DNA of 64,000 nt from Larix kaempferi (GCA_027924585.1 BSBM01000050.1:3906001-3970000); one strand, 5' to 3'. Shown: positions 43,956-56,451, counted from the stretch's first letter. Translations and numbers: made by a program. The notes: generated by a model not told the origin, from the letters alone.

Positions 43956-44926
43956 ATCACCACTCTTAATTCTAGACCCTCACATAGTCTTTAATGTTTA
44001 TGATCTTATCTTACATGGGTAAGGATTTACTAATAATCATATATAACTAAATTTGAAAAACTAATTATATATGTGTGCTTATAATAAGACCTTATAGAGC
44101 ATGTACTTCGATTTCATGATTATCACTACATTGAATAGTACATTGGTGCATATGAATAAAAGTCACACCACTTTAGGGGTGAATATATATATATATAAGA
44201 ATTTAAAAAAAAAATGTCTAGTTCTTATTAAACCTATAGAATCACTAACGCATACCCTAACATGCACATTGCAATGACAACACATATATTTTGAGAATAT
44301 TTATTATTAGTTTTCCTTGGGCCTATAACTACACTAAAGCACAAGAATACAAGTTGTGCCACCATAGGGTTAAATTAATTTTTTTTTTTCCATTTTAATT
44401 ATTTAGGTCTAACACCCTAGATAAAAACCTTGCTCAATAATCAACTTAGGTCTTGAAACCTTTGAAATTGATTAATTTGGACACTTTATACATACTATCA
44501 CATTTGCCAAGATTATTTTAAGAAATGGGGGGTTGTTATTTAAAGGTCAAATTGAAGCATGAAGAAAGGGGTATTCACCTAGGCATGGAAGCTTGATGAA
44601 AGTAAGTGCACACATTTTTCCCTTGAAAACTGTGATGACATTCCAAGGGCACCTTCCAACGCATAAATGTGCACATAAATATGTAGATAAGTGCAGCTAA
44701 AAGTGAATGTATGCTACATGTGACAAATTTCCTCCAAATGTGTGAATACCCCTTATCATGTGAAACAAAAGGAAAACATGGATCTTCATCACCACTTTGA
44801 AATTATTCATAGCATGCTCCAAAGTTCATATATGCAAGTGCAATGCTCATTGAAAGAATGCCTCTAAAAATGCAACATGTACTTGAATTTTTTAAGTGGT
44901 AACAAGTCACATGTTGTACATCAAAT
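43956..44926. other. Noncoding stretch right of element F
   Basis: AT-rich sequence with simple runs (ATATATATAT near 44191, T-run near 44381). No gene or element recognised. Confidence 0.5.
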
Positions 44927-45481
44927 TTTCCTTTAGGAACATCCACAAATTTTCTAATATACATTACATTTGTACAACTTTGGGAAATGTCTTGGGAAGG
45001 TTATCATTATGGTTTACTATTGTTATGTTTCGTGACCTTAAAGCTCTTTTTCACACTTTCAATATTAAAGGTTGATGGCACATCAAAAAATGGATAGGTT
45101 TCTTAAAATCATCTTGACTAATGTGCATAGAAATCAAACTGTTATAACCCTAACCACTTTCCCATATCACTTGGTTAGTGTAAATCGTCTTTGTGCTTTC
45201 AAATACAAAAAATAGCAATGACCTAAACAAATGTAGAAAAACTAAAAAACGACATGCATGTAAAACACTAGAACGACATGCATGTATAAAAATGTAAAAC
45301 CAAAAGAATGACATGCATGTAACCACACTAGAAGTCTAGGTTTCACTATGGATAATTGATGAAGATGGTCCCTAGAAATATGTCTCACATTGACATGTGG
45401 TACAAATCTCCATTTACTCCTCACTACTGACAACTAATGGATGCAAGTATATATGTCAAAGTTAGCACCAAGGTTAGAAAA
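44927..45481 (+). repeat. Dispersed repeat R1, uninterrupted copy
   Basis: It starts TTTTCCTTTAGGAACATCC and matches 57359-57666 followed by 61805-62059 at high identity. It has three ACATGCATG motifs at about 45250-45320. Here CCTAA (45222-45226) is present once, showing the site before element G inserted in the other copy. No coding function assigned; the 63-codon minus frame occurs in both copies but is short. Confidence 0.85.
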
Positions 45482-46879
45482 ACAGTTGCCAAGGTTAGCG
45501 CACATTAGTTATCCCTCTGTCAGAGAAGCACATGACAGCGATAAGGAAGGGCATTTAAAGAAACTACACAAAGATTCCATATCATGCAATCCAAGTAACA
45601 ATGTGTTTCTTCTATCCCATCTGTCAAAAGTAACTGCACTTTAGTTTCTAAAACACACATCCATAGTAAGTATGCTTGGATTCTAGCTTTTGCATTTAGA
45701 ACAACCATGATAGTGTTTGAATCCATTCATATAGAGTAACCATGTATGGGGGTTATCTCATGCACAAAAATTAACCACACCATATTCCAATCCACATGTC
45801 TATAAAATCATCCCTGGTCTCTAGCTTAAAAATCGAAAGTAACTATGCATGGCTACTCGCCATTGTATTTCTACATCCAATGTCAACACCTTGTAATGTG
45901 TTGCAAATGATAGATTTTTATGCTTAAGATTATAGCTATTGCTCCCCTCCCAGTGACTTAATCCCCATTAAGTTCCTCTAGAATGATCATGTTAACTCAA
46001 CTCTGGTGATGGCCACATTATTCTTCTTGTTTCTAGTGAAATATTTTGTTTCCATTCAAGTTGCATAATTGCAACTAACTTGAACATTGCCACATGAAAA
46101 ACACACCTCAATCCTAAATCTTACAAACGTATCTATTTCTAATATTCTAGTATTATTCAACCTATCCTTACTATTAATGGTGGCACTTCACCTTATTCCA
46201 TCGATTGTGATTGCATTTTCATTTGCAAGTTGTCGGGGTCCTCATTTTGATTTTGATAGAAGACAAGTTGCAAATTGAGGGGAGGGCATGGTGGCATGGA
46301 ATTAGTAGATAGAAAATATACAAGTCACTCCAACCATATTAAAAATTGTTAGTATCATTATATAGTATTAGTCACAGAGGGAGACAAGAACTAAAATAGC
46401 GAGCGAGATTCCAGGCGATCAAGGAGTTGATTGGCGAAAGAGTGAAGATACTTGATTGGAGTAGAAGTAGATATAAACTAGTTATGGTTTCTTGATTTTG
46501 AATGTACCTTCCTACCTCCATGTGCATCATTATAAATGTCAATACCTTTTCCTATCAAAGGGATTATTCTTTGTTGGCTATCTATATATTAGTTATTTGT
46601 TGTATGTATGTTAGTTACATATCGATTAGTAGATTTTTATCTAAGTTATGAACTATGCTCATGTTATGATCTCATGGCTTAATACTTGTTATGTAATGAT
46701 GTATTGGGTTTCATTTGATATGCATGCGATCTCCATATTATGAATCAAATATTGAGAGCCATAATTCCATGGAGACTAAACTCTGAAAAGCATGAATGGT
46801 GGAAAAAAGTAATCGAAAAAATATTTGAGTCAAAATCACTATTGGTGACTACATGGACCTCTACCTAACACATCAATAT
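45482..46879. other. Noncoding stretch
   Basis: No gene recognised. Short frames such as 46087-46278 and 45520-45726 have no family features. GAGGGGAGGGCATGG at about 46279 is a purine-rich tract without an identifiable LTR next to it. Confidence 0.45.
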
Positions 46880-47530
46880 CCTCTATTTGGTGTTTGTGTA
46901 AGGCCTTGGGTCCTATTTTTCAATATCCACTAAATTGGATCCATGGAAATGGAAAATCCATTCAAGTGAGGGATGACAAGATCCTTGTAAAACTACCTCT
47001 TTCTCATTTCTAAAATCTTAAAGAGATCAAATTGTGAATAAGTACGTAATGGATCCAATCTCTCTTTAACATGTCAAGATGAGAATCAAAAGAGGATTAA
47101 AGATGGTTGGGGTGGTAGCATCTACACATTAAAATAATATCCAATATCTCTTTTCCAAAATTCTACATCATGTTAGAGGATCTACCCCGGTCAACAAGAT
47201 CATGCCGAAAAATAGAGGATGCATAAACTATAAAGAACCATACAAATAAGTAGGCTTATGAAGATATTATAGCATCTTAAAACCTTCCACCACTATCTAC
47301 CTTTTGGAAGTGATTCTAGAAAGGGGAATAACCTTGCCAAAATTATCTTCTTCTATTAGGTAATGATGAAAAAAAATACTCTTACATCTTAGAATCTCCA
47401 CAAAAGAGGGATATATGGCCCCTCTTGTTGACATCTATGCCTTTCTGTAGAGGAAATGATAGTCCATTTTTTTTAGAATGCAAAAGCAATTTTGGTGGCA
47501 TACTTGAAAATTTTGGGTAATAAAACTAAC
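46880..47530 (+). pseudogene. L1-type LINE remnant, ORF2 C-terminal region
   Basis: Frames here give a block with WIHGNGKSIQVRDDKIL (about 46935-46990), similar to the IGNG..I..W.D segment after RT in plant L1 ORF2. About 400 bp later come NLHKRGIYGP and CRGNDSPFFLECKS (about 47395-47500), similar to the zf-RVT zinc-binding segment. Frames are broken by stops and shifts. No poly(A) tail or target duplication is identified. The match is by recollection of the family pattern and is moderate. Confidence 0.4.
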
Positions 47531-49256
47531 AAGTCCATGGATTTGAGATATATGATTAGTTTGTGGAAAACTTCATATGATGCACATGCTATCAAGAAAT
47601 TGTTATTGGAAATGGTTTGGTTAGAAATCCAAAAAATATTATCCTGAAAACTCTAGCTAGCTTGAAACCATGCTTTGTTTAGACAAGAAACCCCATAAAT
47701 TAAAAACACAATAGAGAAAGCTTGGGATCTTGTGGAGTGTCGAACCAACTTTTGGGGAAACATAATGTAATAAAAAAGCATTGTGACTTCTGCTAAGTTG
47801 TGATAAAAAATTGGATAAATTGATATATGAGGAAGAGGATCTCACAAATTTGGGGGGCATTGCATCTTGGAAAACTCCTCTATCTCTCTTCCTCCTCTGC
47901 GTCCTCTGATCGTCTTGAGCCCTAAGATCTGGAATCCTCTTGACCTTGCATATCTATGTCCTCTGCTCCTCTTGACCTAAAAACATTACCTCTCTTCCAA
48001 CGACCTATGGAGCTCTCTTCCTCCTCCCCTTTGCGACATTAGACTTGACTTGTTGAGTTGGTAACTGGCCGCAGGATGGAAAATGATAAGTGGCCGCGAG
48101 ATGGTAAGTGAACCAAATAGCCCCCTACTTTGCGATCTCTAGAGATCTCTTCCTCCTCCCCTTTGCAAACTCAGGCTTGACTAATTGAGATGGTAACTAG
48201 TCGCGAGATGGAAAATAGTAAGTGCCCACAAGATGGCAAGTGAACAAAATAGAGGGAATGTTATGAATTATATGTTTTGAAGTTTTGTTTTTATTTTTAC
48301 TTTTTTATTATTTACTATTTTCTATATTTTTTATTATTTTTATATTTTATTATGTTTATTATTTATACCCTTAGACTTGTTTTTTTATATTATGTTTATT
48401 ATTTATTGTTTAAAATGCCCCTTAGACATTCCATTTGCACACCAACATCACATTCATTCTCAACACGGTGTAGATATCGTGAATAAAAACTCATGGTGAA
48501 TAAAAATTGGTGTTATTATATTAATGATGCCCATATCCCACTAAGATGCTAATGATATGGTCTATATGGTGGTTTGAGGCCTAATTCAAGGAAAGGAGCC
48601 CTAGAAGCTTATTTTCCTCCCCTAATCATGGTCAAGGAATTAAGACCCATGCCTAAATTGCATAAAATTTTATAATGGAATCCCTATCCCATTCGTATGC
48701 AAGAGATCCCTTTTAGAGGACCTATGTTGTAGTCCAAAGCCCTGATCATGGCCCATCATCCAAAGAGTCTTAGTTTAGGATCTAATTCCTTTTATTTTTC
48801 CCTAAGCCATGGTTAATGCATTAAGACTCATGATCATCATCATAGAGATGATGATGATGATATTAATTAGAAAAAAATCTTATCAATGAAGTCACAAGTA
48901 CGAATTTGTGTGCATATAAAGGAGGTTGTGTGTTGCAACTTGTGCCCTGCATATACTAGAAATCCATAATTGAAATTGGAAAAATGAGGGCTAATTGGAA
49001 ATATTATACACAACAATAAATCGTTTATCCATTGTATTTTTTGTTAAAATTGAACATGAGAAAATATAATTACTCAAAACATGGATTACATGATATACAT
49101 TATAGCATATGTCCAACTATGCCCCAATAATAAATTTTAATATAATATTGAATCAATGACTTTAACCTCAATTGACATGGATCTTGCCCCAATCTTAACT
49201 AGGAAGGATGGAATAATACCATGAGGTGTAAAGGAATGGCCATCAAATGCTTTAAA
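47531..49256. other. Noncoding stretch with local duplication and AT-rich tract
   Basis: A segment starting CTCTTCCTCCTCCCCTTTGC occurs at 48013 and again at 48147 (134 bp apart), each running about 105 bp to AAATAG. 48270-48420 is an extreme T/A-rich tract, and the 69-codon frame there is composition only. GATGATGATGATGAT near 48846 is a simple repeat. The left target copy TTAAA of element E ends the stretch (49252-49256). Confidence 0.5.
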
Positions 49257-49860
49257 TGTTGATGTATATGTAACTTCGGAATGTATTTCATCTATGTATT
49301 TCATATATATTTATTGTACCCTTATTAGATATGTGTTATTCCTCTATAAGGAAGTGTCGTCATATGGATTGACAAGTGTCGCAAGTGTGTGTACTTGCCG
49401 ATGGTTATTAGACCACCATGTGTGGGATCGGCCCTGAAATATATATTATATTGTGGATGTACCTAGCTAGACAAGTCGGCCCCATAAGGTCACTGGGAAA
49501 ACAAGTTACTATAAATAGAGATCAGGAGATCTCTATTTAGATCATTCGAAAAGACACATCTCTCTCACTCAAAAAGTGGCGCACTAGTGAGGAGGAGGAT
49601 CATTTGCTTCTAGGAGACTATATCAAGTGTATTTTGGTTGTACTTTGGTTGAGCCATTGCTCTCTCTATCTCTAAGGAAGTTGTGGGGTTTTTCACCTTA
49701 GGGTTTTCCCCACGGAAACTCTATGTCTCTTGTCTCTCATGTTTTTGATTCTTGTGATGCTTGTCATGCTTATTGTGATTGTTATGCATTGATATACTGT
49801 ATATGTTATTCTCTCAGTGAATATCCTAGAGTATTGTGAATTAATGCTCAAAATTTAACA
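49257..49860 (+). repeat. 5' LTR of Copia copy E
   Basis: 604 bp, TGTTGATG to TTTAACA, with TATAAATA at 49510 and the hairpin AAATAGAGATC-AGGA-GATCTCTATTT at 49513-49538. It differs from the 3' LTR by roughly 4 percent over the first 280 bp by eye. The tRNA-iMet primer site TGGTATCAGAGC follows at 49861. Confidence 0.92.
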
Positions 49861-50433
49861 TGGTATCAGAGCTAACCTGCGAAGAAGACATTTTACAGTG
49901 ACGAAAACTTGAGTTTCTTGTTTATTGGGTTTCTCTCCACAGATTTTGGAAACGTAGTATAGTAGATTGACTCTACTCATCAAGGAGAATCTATCTGTCC
50001 AATCAGAATTCAATTCTGAGCATTTTCAGATTTGGCACTAAAAATTAGGGTTTCCACAAAAATAGGAATTTCTGAAATCTGAATACATAGATGGAAGCGC
50101 CTTGCCAAAATCGAAGTTTAGAGCTTTGGATCGAGATTTTTGGCTGGATAGATCTCCGGGAAACTCAAACCCTAATTTAGGGCTCTCCCTAGTGAACCCA
50201 GGAGGACAAAAAGGCAAATCTGAAGGGTAAAGCTTTGCTGATCTCAAATTCTGAATACACTAGGCTGATAATCTCATCAAGGTGCATCTTTTTAGCTTTT
50301 CAGAAAGTTTAAATTCACATTTTGAATTTTTAGGGTTTTTTCGACAAACCCTAATCCTGGACCAGATCCAGTTTTCAGCATTTCAAGTGGTAAGAACTAA
50401 ATCTTTTCTATTTCCATTTGAAGTACTCTTTAA

Positions 50434-51326
50434 TATGTCTCACCACACCAAGCTTGAGGATAAGCTTGAAGGAGCTGATAACTTTCGAGCTCGGAAATAT
50501 AGGATTTGGGTTAATCCTAGAAGAGAATGAGTTGGACTCATATGTAAAAGAAGACATCCCTATCCCAGAGGATGAAGAGGCTAAGGTATTGCATAAGAAA
50601 AACTTGGTTAAGGCAAAGAGAATCATTGCTGATTCTATCAAAGACCATCTCATGCCCCATGTGTCTTCTCTAAAGACACCCAAGGAGATGTTTGACTCCT
50701 TGACCAAGCTATTTGAAGGGAAGAACATAAATCGAAAGATGACCCTGCGGAACCAATTGAAAGGAGTAAAGTTTCAGAATGGAGAAACCACTCAATCTTA
50801 TTTTTCAAGGGCCTCCCAGATCAAGGAACAACTAGAAGCAGTGGATGAAATGGTGGAGAATGGTGAAGTGGTGATGACCACTCTAAATGGCCTACCTACG
50901 TCATGGGATTCCTTTATTCAAAGAATTTGTGCAAGGAAGAAGTTGATCTCCTTCAACAGATTGCGGGAAGAATGCTCTCAAGAAGAAGATAGGCTTGTGG
51001 CCCGAGAAGAAAAGATGGGAAATGAAGATCAAGCTCTCACAGCACATGCCAGGAAAGGCAAGTCCAAGAAGGAATCATCTCATAACAGGAGATTCTCACA
51101 CCACCATTATCATAAAGATAAGAAAGATCTCAGATACTTCAATTGCAATGAGAAGGGACACTTTTCTTCAGATTGTCCCAAGAAGAAAAAAGACAACAAC
51201 AACAACTTCAGTAAGAAGAAGAAGAATAACAAAAGAAGATATCATGCTCATGCTGCCGAAGATGATGAACCCCCAAAGAAGAAGGCTAGGGTAGAAAGTG
51301 ATAGTGATGATGACTCATCAAGTTAA
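50434..51326 (+). pseudogene. Copia E gag with zinc knuckle
   Basis: ATG at 50434 (MSHHTKLEDKLEG). A one-base insertion near 50508 (GGATTTGGG against GGATTGGG in B) shifts the frame. The rest of gag reads in the frame containing GLILEENELDSY, LFEGKNINRKM and QSYFSRASQIKEQL. The knuckle is intact: CNEKGHFSSDC with the preceding YFN. A lysine-rich then acidic tail ends at TAA 51324-51326, where B has GAA, separating gag from protease. Confidence 0.85.
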
Positions 51327-52643
51327 GAAGAGTATGTTCTAATTTCTTCTCTCACAGGTACTATCTCCCATGGTTGTAATGATTGGTTGAATGATAGTGG
51401 GGCTTCCAAACACATGACTGGGTTTAAGGAATATTTTGTGAATCTATCTGAACATGAATCACCCCATAAGGTGAAACTTGGGGATGATTATCAATACCCA
51501 ATCAAAGGAAGTGGTGAAGCCTCATACAACCTAGATTCTGGAAAATATTTGAAGATGAAAGAAGTCCTTTATGTACCCGGGATCAAGAAGAACTTACTCT
51601 CCATATCTGCATTGGATGGAAAAGGTATGTGGGTTGCATTTTTGGATGGCCAAGTCCTAATGTGGCCAAAGGGAAAGAACATAGATGATGCAGTAGTGAT
51701 TGGAGAGCAAGAGGGAGGTTTGTATAAATTCAAGGGACAACCTGAACATGCCATGGTACATGAATCCATGGAGCCAAGTGAACTTTGGCATAAAAGACTT
51801 GCTCATATACACTATAGGGCACTTCCAATTGTAAGTAAGGCTGTAGAGGGTCTTCTTGAGATCAAGACCAAACATGAAGGTGTTTGCAAAGGATGTGCAA
51901 AAGGTAAGAACATTAAGAAGGTTTTCCCAAGCAATGAAAGCAAGGAAAAAGACATCCTGGAAATCATCCACTCAGATGTATGTGGTTCTATGTCATCCAG
52001 TTCTCTGAGTGGGTATGTTTACTATATCTCATTTATTGATGACTTCTCCAGGAAGACTTGGGTATACTTCTTAAAGAACAAAGATGAGGTGTTTGATAAG
52101 TTCAAGGAATTCAAAACCTTGATGGAGAATCAAACTGACAAGAAGATCAAAACATTCAAATCCGATAATGGTGGAGAATTCACCTCAGGTGACTTCAAAA
52201 AGATTTGTAGTGATTCAGGGATTAAGAGGGAGTTGAATGCTCCTTATAATCCTCAACAGAATGGAGTTTCAGAAAGGAAGAATAGAACAATCATGGAAGC
52301 AGCAAGGGAAATGCTGCATGACCAGGATTTACCTATGCATCTATGGGAAAAAGCAGCTAGAACAGCTGTATATGTGCAGAACAAAACACCCCATAAGATA
52401 TTGGACAACAAGACACCAGAAGAGGTCTTTTCTGGTAAGAAACCTGAAGTCAGCCATCTCAGAATATTTGGTTGTCCAGTATACACTCATGTCCCAAAGG
52501 AAAAGAGGACTAAACTAGATCCTTCAGGAAAGAAGGGTATCTTTGTGGGTTACAATGAAAGCTCGAAGGCTTACAGAATATACTTTCCAGGGTTCAAGAA
52601 GATTGATGTCAGCAAGGATGAATATAAGTTCAAGGACATGTAA
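51327..52643 (+). pseudogene. Copia E protease and integrase
   Basis: Protease NDSGASKHMTG (about 51390), gag-pre-integrase and zinc finger WHKRLAHIH ... CKGCAKGK, and integrase core with D (HSDVCGSM), D (KSDNGGEF), E (NGVSERKNRT). Collinear with B to the KKIDVSKDE block at about 52620, then homology stops and TAA/TAG-containing foreign sequence follows. The catalytic D,D,E residues are present, but the C-terminal integrase domain is missing. Confidence 0.85.
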
Positions 52644-53344
52644 TCCAGAAAGCAAAGATCAAGAGGGAGCACACTCCATAAGCTCCTGTAAGGATTCAAA
52701 TTTTCAAAGGGAGTTGACCATCTTCCTACATTCCACAACAAAAAGGTGTAGAAGAAGCTACTTCAACAGCTCCTTCCAGGAAGCAAAGACTCAGAGGGAG
52801 TCCACCCAACAAACAAACAAAGATAAGTATTTCAATTATCATTTCTTGCCTATTTTTGTTTAAATAATATTATGCTTAGGAGATGTATTGTGCATATTAG
52901 AATGATTGCATTAATGAACAGGATACTACTAATATGCATGTGATGGGTAAGTGGCCTATGGCACTGTACAACATTTCAGTGCTACTTATCTAGAATGAAA
53001 CCTCTTTGCTGACATGTTGGGAGTAGTGCAAACTCTTAACAATGTTCTGGTAGAGACTGGAAGGCATCTAGAAAGTTGTGGAACATGGATAAATGTTGTA
53101 TTGAATCATTGGCTAAGATAACTGCATGAATGCATGACATATTTCTCTATGTGTAAAGAATTTGTTCTGAAAATTATGAGATGTTTCTAATCATGAAATT
53201 TAACTTGTTTTGTAGGAAAGACTGTATATCTTCACCTACAAAAGGACTACAACATTTGTTCTAGAAACAAAGATATATATTGAAGATATTGAAGTTCCCA
53301 GGATCTGGGATGAAGAAATGGAATGCCATGATCCGTCGATCATG
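52620..53344. other. Foreign segment replacing Copia E integrase/RT sequence
   Basis: About 725 bp with no counterpart in copy B stands in place of about 400 bp of B (about 8800-9195). It holds a short imperfect repeat (AAGCAAAGA..AGAGGGAG at about 52656 and 52780, 125-130 bp apart). A stretch from AAAG-ATAAGTAT (about 52820) to TTGTTTTGTAG-G (about 53217) resembles an intron with a damaged donor. Origin unknown. Confidence 0.5.
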
Positions 53345-54366
53345 AAGAAGATGTTTGGGATGCAGTCCCAAGACCTAACAGGGAGTCACATGTGTGCAGA
53401 TTGAAGAAAGCCTTGTATGGCTTGTAGCAAGCTCCCAGAACTTGGTGTGATACAAAGAGGAAGCTTGCTGCTGAGTTCGATATGAAAGATTTGGGAATGA
53501 TGCATTATTTCCTAGGTATGGAGGTGTGGCAGAATGCAGGTGGGATCTTCCTTGGTCAAGGGAAGTACACAGTAGATATCCTGAAGAGATTCAGGATGAT
53601 GGATTGCAAGGCCATGGCCACACCTATGGCATTGAATCTGAAGCTTCTATGTGATGCTTCATCTGAGCCAGTTGATGTCTCTATGTATCATTAGATGATT
53701 GGGTCCTTGATGTACTTGATGAACACGAGACTAGATATTTTCTTTGCGGTGAACACATTGAGCCATTTCCTAACGGATCCGAGGAGTGTTCACCTGGTTG
53801 CTGTAAAGCATGTTCTGAGGTACTTGAAGGGTATAGTGGATTATGGGCTCAAGTATGAAGTGAATCAAAAGTTTAACCTGTAGGGTTATGTTGATTCAGA
53901 TTGGGCTAGCAGTGTTGCAGATAGGAAGAGCACATTTGGATGCTACTTCAGTATGGGATTAGGTGTGATCTCTTGGTTTAGCAGGAAGCAGTCCTACGTA
54001 GCACTGAGTATAGATGAGGTAGAGTATGTTGCAGCCTGTTCATCTAGTTGTGAGGCAGTATGGCTACGGAAGCTACTGTCTGAGTTATTTGATCTCCCAT
54101 TGGATGCTACTAGTATATTCTGTGATAACCAGAGTTGTGTGAAGTTGTCTAAGAACCCAGTGTTTCATGACACGTCAAAACACATAGAGATCAAATATCA
54201 CTATATCAGGGATATAGTGCAAAGAGGAGTTGTGAAGCTCCTGTATGTTGTGACAGACAAGCAGATTGCATATGTACTAAAGAAGCCACTAGCCAGGGTG
54301 AAGTTTGAGTACTTCAAAGAGAGGCTTGGTGTTCTTCGGATTGATGACACTTTGAGGAAGAAGTGA
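53345..54366 (+). pseudogene. Copia E RT remnant and RNase H
   Basis: Pieces of RT: VWDAVPRP, then a jump to SHMCADLKKALYGL-type sequence, then a second deletion (about 150 bp relative to B) joining at GACTTGGTG/TGATACAAAG. From 53482 onward it is collinear with B: MHYFLGMEVWQNAGGIF, TSGCYF-type RNase H region (DSDWASS), YVALSIDEVEYV, IFCDNQSCVKL, ending at TGA 54364-54366 after TLRKK. Stops TAG 53692 and TAG 53881 both replace Gln codons seen in B. YVDDL is lost in the deletion. Confidence 0.85.
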
Positions 54367-54479
54367 TGGACACATTTGTTGAAGCCATTCCAAGCATGTT
54401 GGAAGGAGGATCCTTCACATGGCTGTGGATGTAAGCGCTGGATGATGAGCATCAGGATGATGTTCTGGTTTCTGCTTTG

Positions 54480-55059
54480 TATGATCAGTTGGATCATTTT
54501 TATATGTATGTATGTATGCATCATGTTGGATGCTGGATATGATCAGTTGGATCATTTATATGTATATGTATGTACGCATCATTTTGGATGCTGGATATGA
54601 TCAGTTGGATCATTTATATGTATATGTATGTACGCATCATGTTGGATGCTGGATATGATCAGTTGGATTATTTATATGTATGTACGTTGGATATGATCGG
54701 TTGGATCATGTGTATGTATTTTATATAAGCATCATGTTGGATGCTTGGACCATGTATCTGTATATGTATCAGGTGGATACATTGTATGATCAGGTAGATC
54801 ATGTATGTTGATATGTATCATGTATTTATATTTGTATCAGGTGGATACACTGTGTGATCAGGTGGATCATGTATGATGATATGTATCAGGTAGATACTTG
54901 GTATGCATCAGGTAGATGCATTGTATGATCAAGATGATCATGGATGACGAGCTTCAGGATGTTTCTCCAGATGACATGCAACAGGATGTTGCAATGATGA
55001 TGATCAGGATGATCATGTGTACATCAGGATGATGTATGGTGAGTATCAGGTTGATACTC
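54480..55059 (+). repeat. Hairpin array in the Copia E 3' region
   Basis: Four to five tandem units with TGATCAGTTGGATCA/GCATCATGTTGGATGC, then hairpins at 54766-54780, 54786-54802, 54834-54848, 54855-54869, 54883-54897, 54903-54921, 54925-54941, 54977-54993, 55000-55016, 55020-55036 and 55041-55059. All have a five-base loop (AGGTG, AGGTA, AAGAT, AGGAT, AGGTT) and perfect stems of 5-7 bp with at least six different sequences. Confidence 0.9.
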
Positions 55060-55089
55060 TGTGGCCATGGAACAGGTTGTGCAGATAAG

Positions 55090-55500
55090 CATGTAATTTG
55101 TGCCCTGGGAGATTTGCAGATAGTCTTTCGAGGTTTTTCCTACGGCATGTAATTTGTACCCTGGGATATCTGGAAAATGCTCTTTCGAGGTTTTGCTTGG
55201 GAGGACATATAATTTGTGCCTTGGGAGATCTGCAAATAGTCTTTCGAGGTTTTTCCTATGGCATGTAATTTGTGCCCTGGGATATCTGGTAGATGCTCTT
55301 TCAAGGTTTTGTCCTATGGCATGTAATTTGTGCCCTGGGAGATCCGATAGGTTGAGCCGTGTGCTCGTAATCAGTCCTGGGATGCTCTTTCGAGGTTTTT
55401 CCATGATCACATGTAATTTGTGCCCTGGGAGATCCGATAGGTTGAGCCTTGTGCTCGTAATCAGTCCTGGGGTTCTCTTTTGAGGTTTTGCGGTGGGGTC
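55090..55500 (+). repeat. Minisatellite in the Copia E 3' region
   Basis: CATGTAATTTGTGCCCTGGG-type units start at 55090, 55146, 55206, 55262, 55320, 55410 and 55502, spaced 56-60 bp and later about 90 bp. Related to the A array but expanded from a different part of the unit. 55501-55846 is the shared 3' leader to the purine tract. Confidence 0.85.
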
Positions 55501-55846
55501 ACATGTAATAAGTCCTGGAGATATGGACAGGATGAAAAAGGCCTCAGATGCTCTTTAGGGTCCTTGCTAGTCAAGAGACTCTTTTAAGGTTTTGTGACGC
55601 ACATAATAAGTCCTGAGATTTCCACAGTATGGCCAGTGATGATGAAGACCTGCAGGTGGTGGGCCTACATCCAATATGAAAAAGGACTGGCTCTGCAGAA
55701 CTTCCTATGACGAGTAGAGTCAAAGATTGGTTGAGATAGCAGCAGCAGTGACGATGATGCTGATGATGCATCGATGATGATGATCCCAAGAAGAAGACTT
55801 GTCTAGCAGATCTGTGTCGAGAAATACCTTCCTAGTTAAGAGGGAG

Positions 55847-56451
55847 TGTTGATGTATATGTAACTTCGGAATATATTTCATCTATGTATTTCATATATAT
55901 TTATTGTACCCTTATTAGAGATGTGTTATTCCTCTATAAGGAAGTGTCGTCATATGGATTGACAAGTATCGCAAGTGTGTGTACTTGCCGATGGGTTATT
56001 AGACCACCATGTGTGGGGTAGGCCCTGAAATTTATATTATATTGTGGATGTACCTAGCTAGACAAGTCGACCCCATAAGGTCACTGGGAAAACAGGTTAG
56101 TATAAATAGAGATCAGGAGATGTCTATTTAGATCATTCGAAAAGACACATCTCTCTCACTCAAAAAGTGGCGCACTAGTGAGGAGGAGGATCATCTGCTT
56201 CTAGGAGACTATCTCAAGTGTATTTTGGTTGTACTTTGGTTGAGCCATTGCTCTCTCTATCTCTGAGGAAGTTGTGGGGTTTTTCACCTTAGGGTTTTCC
56301 CCACGGAAACTCTGTGTCTATTGTCTCTCATGCTTTTGATTCTTGTGATGCTTGTCATGCTTATTGTGATTGGTATGCATTGATATACTGTATATGTTAT
56401 TCTCTCAGTGAAGATCCTAGAGTATTGTGAATTAATGCTCAAAATTTAACA
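55847..56451 (+). repeat. 3' LTR of Copia copy E
   Basis: 605 bp after AAGAGGGAG. The TATA hairpin at 56104-56129 carries one mismatch (GATGTC instead of GATCTC), so the perfect stem is lost in this copy. Ends AATTTAACA followed by TTAAA. Confidence 0.92.

Larger units (their letters stand above)
49257..56451 (+). mobile_element. Ty1/Copia element, copy E, internally rearranged
   Basis: LTRs at 49257-49860 and 55847-56451, primer site at 49861, purine tract AAGAGGGAG before the 3' LTR, and a perfect TTAAA duplication (49252-49256, 56452-56456). It is the same family as A and B. Gag and protease-integrase are readable, but the integrase C-terminus and most of RT are replaced or deleted. Confidence 0.92.

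Noticed and set aside
48277-48486. 69-codon hydrophobic ORF that looks like a membrane protein
   Set aside because: It is translation of an extreme AT-rich tract (TTTATTATT runs), so Phe/Tyr/Leu richness is compositional.
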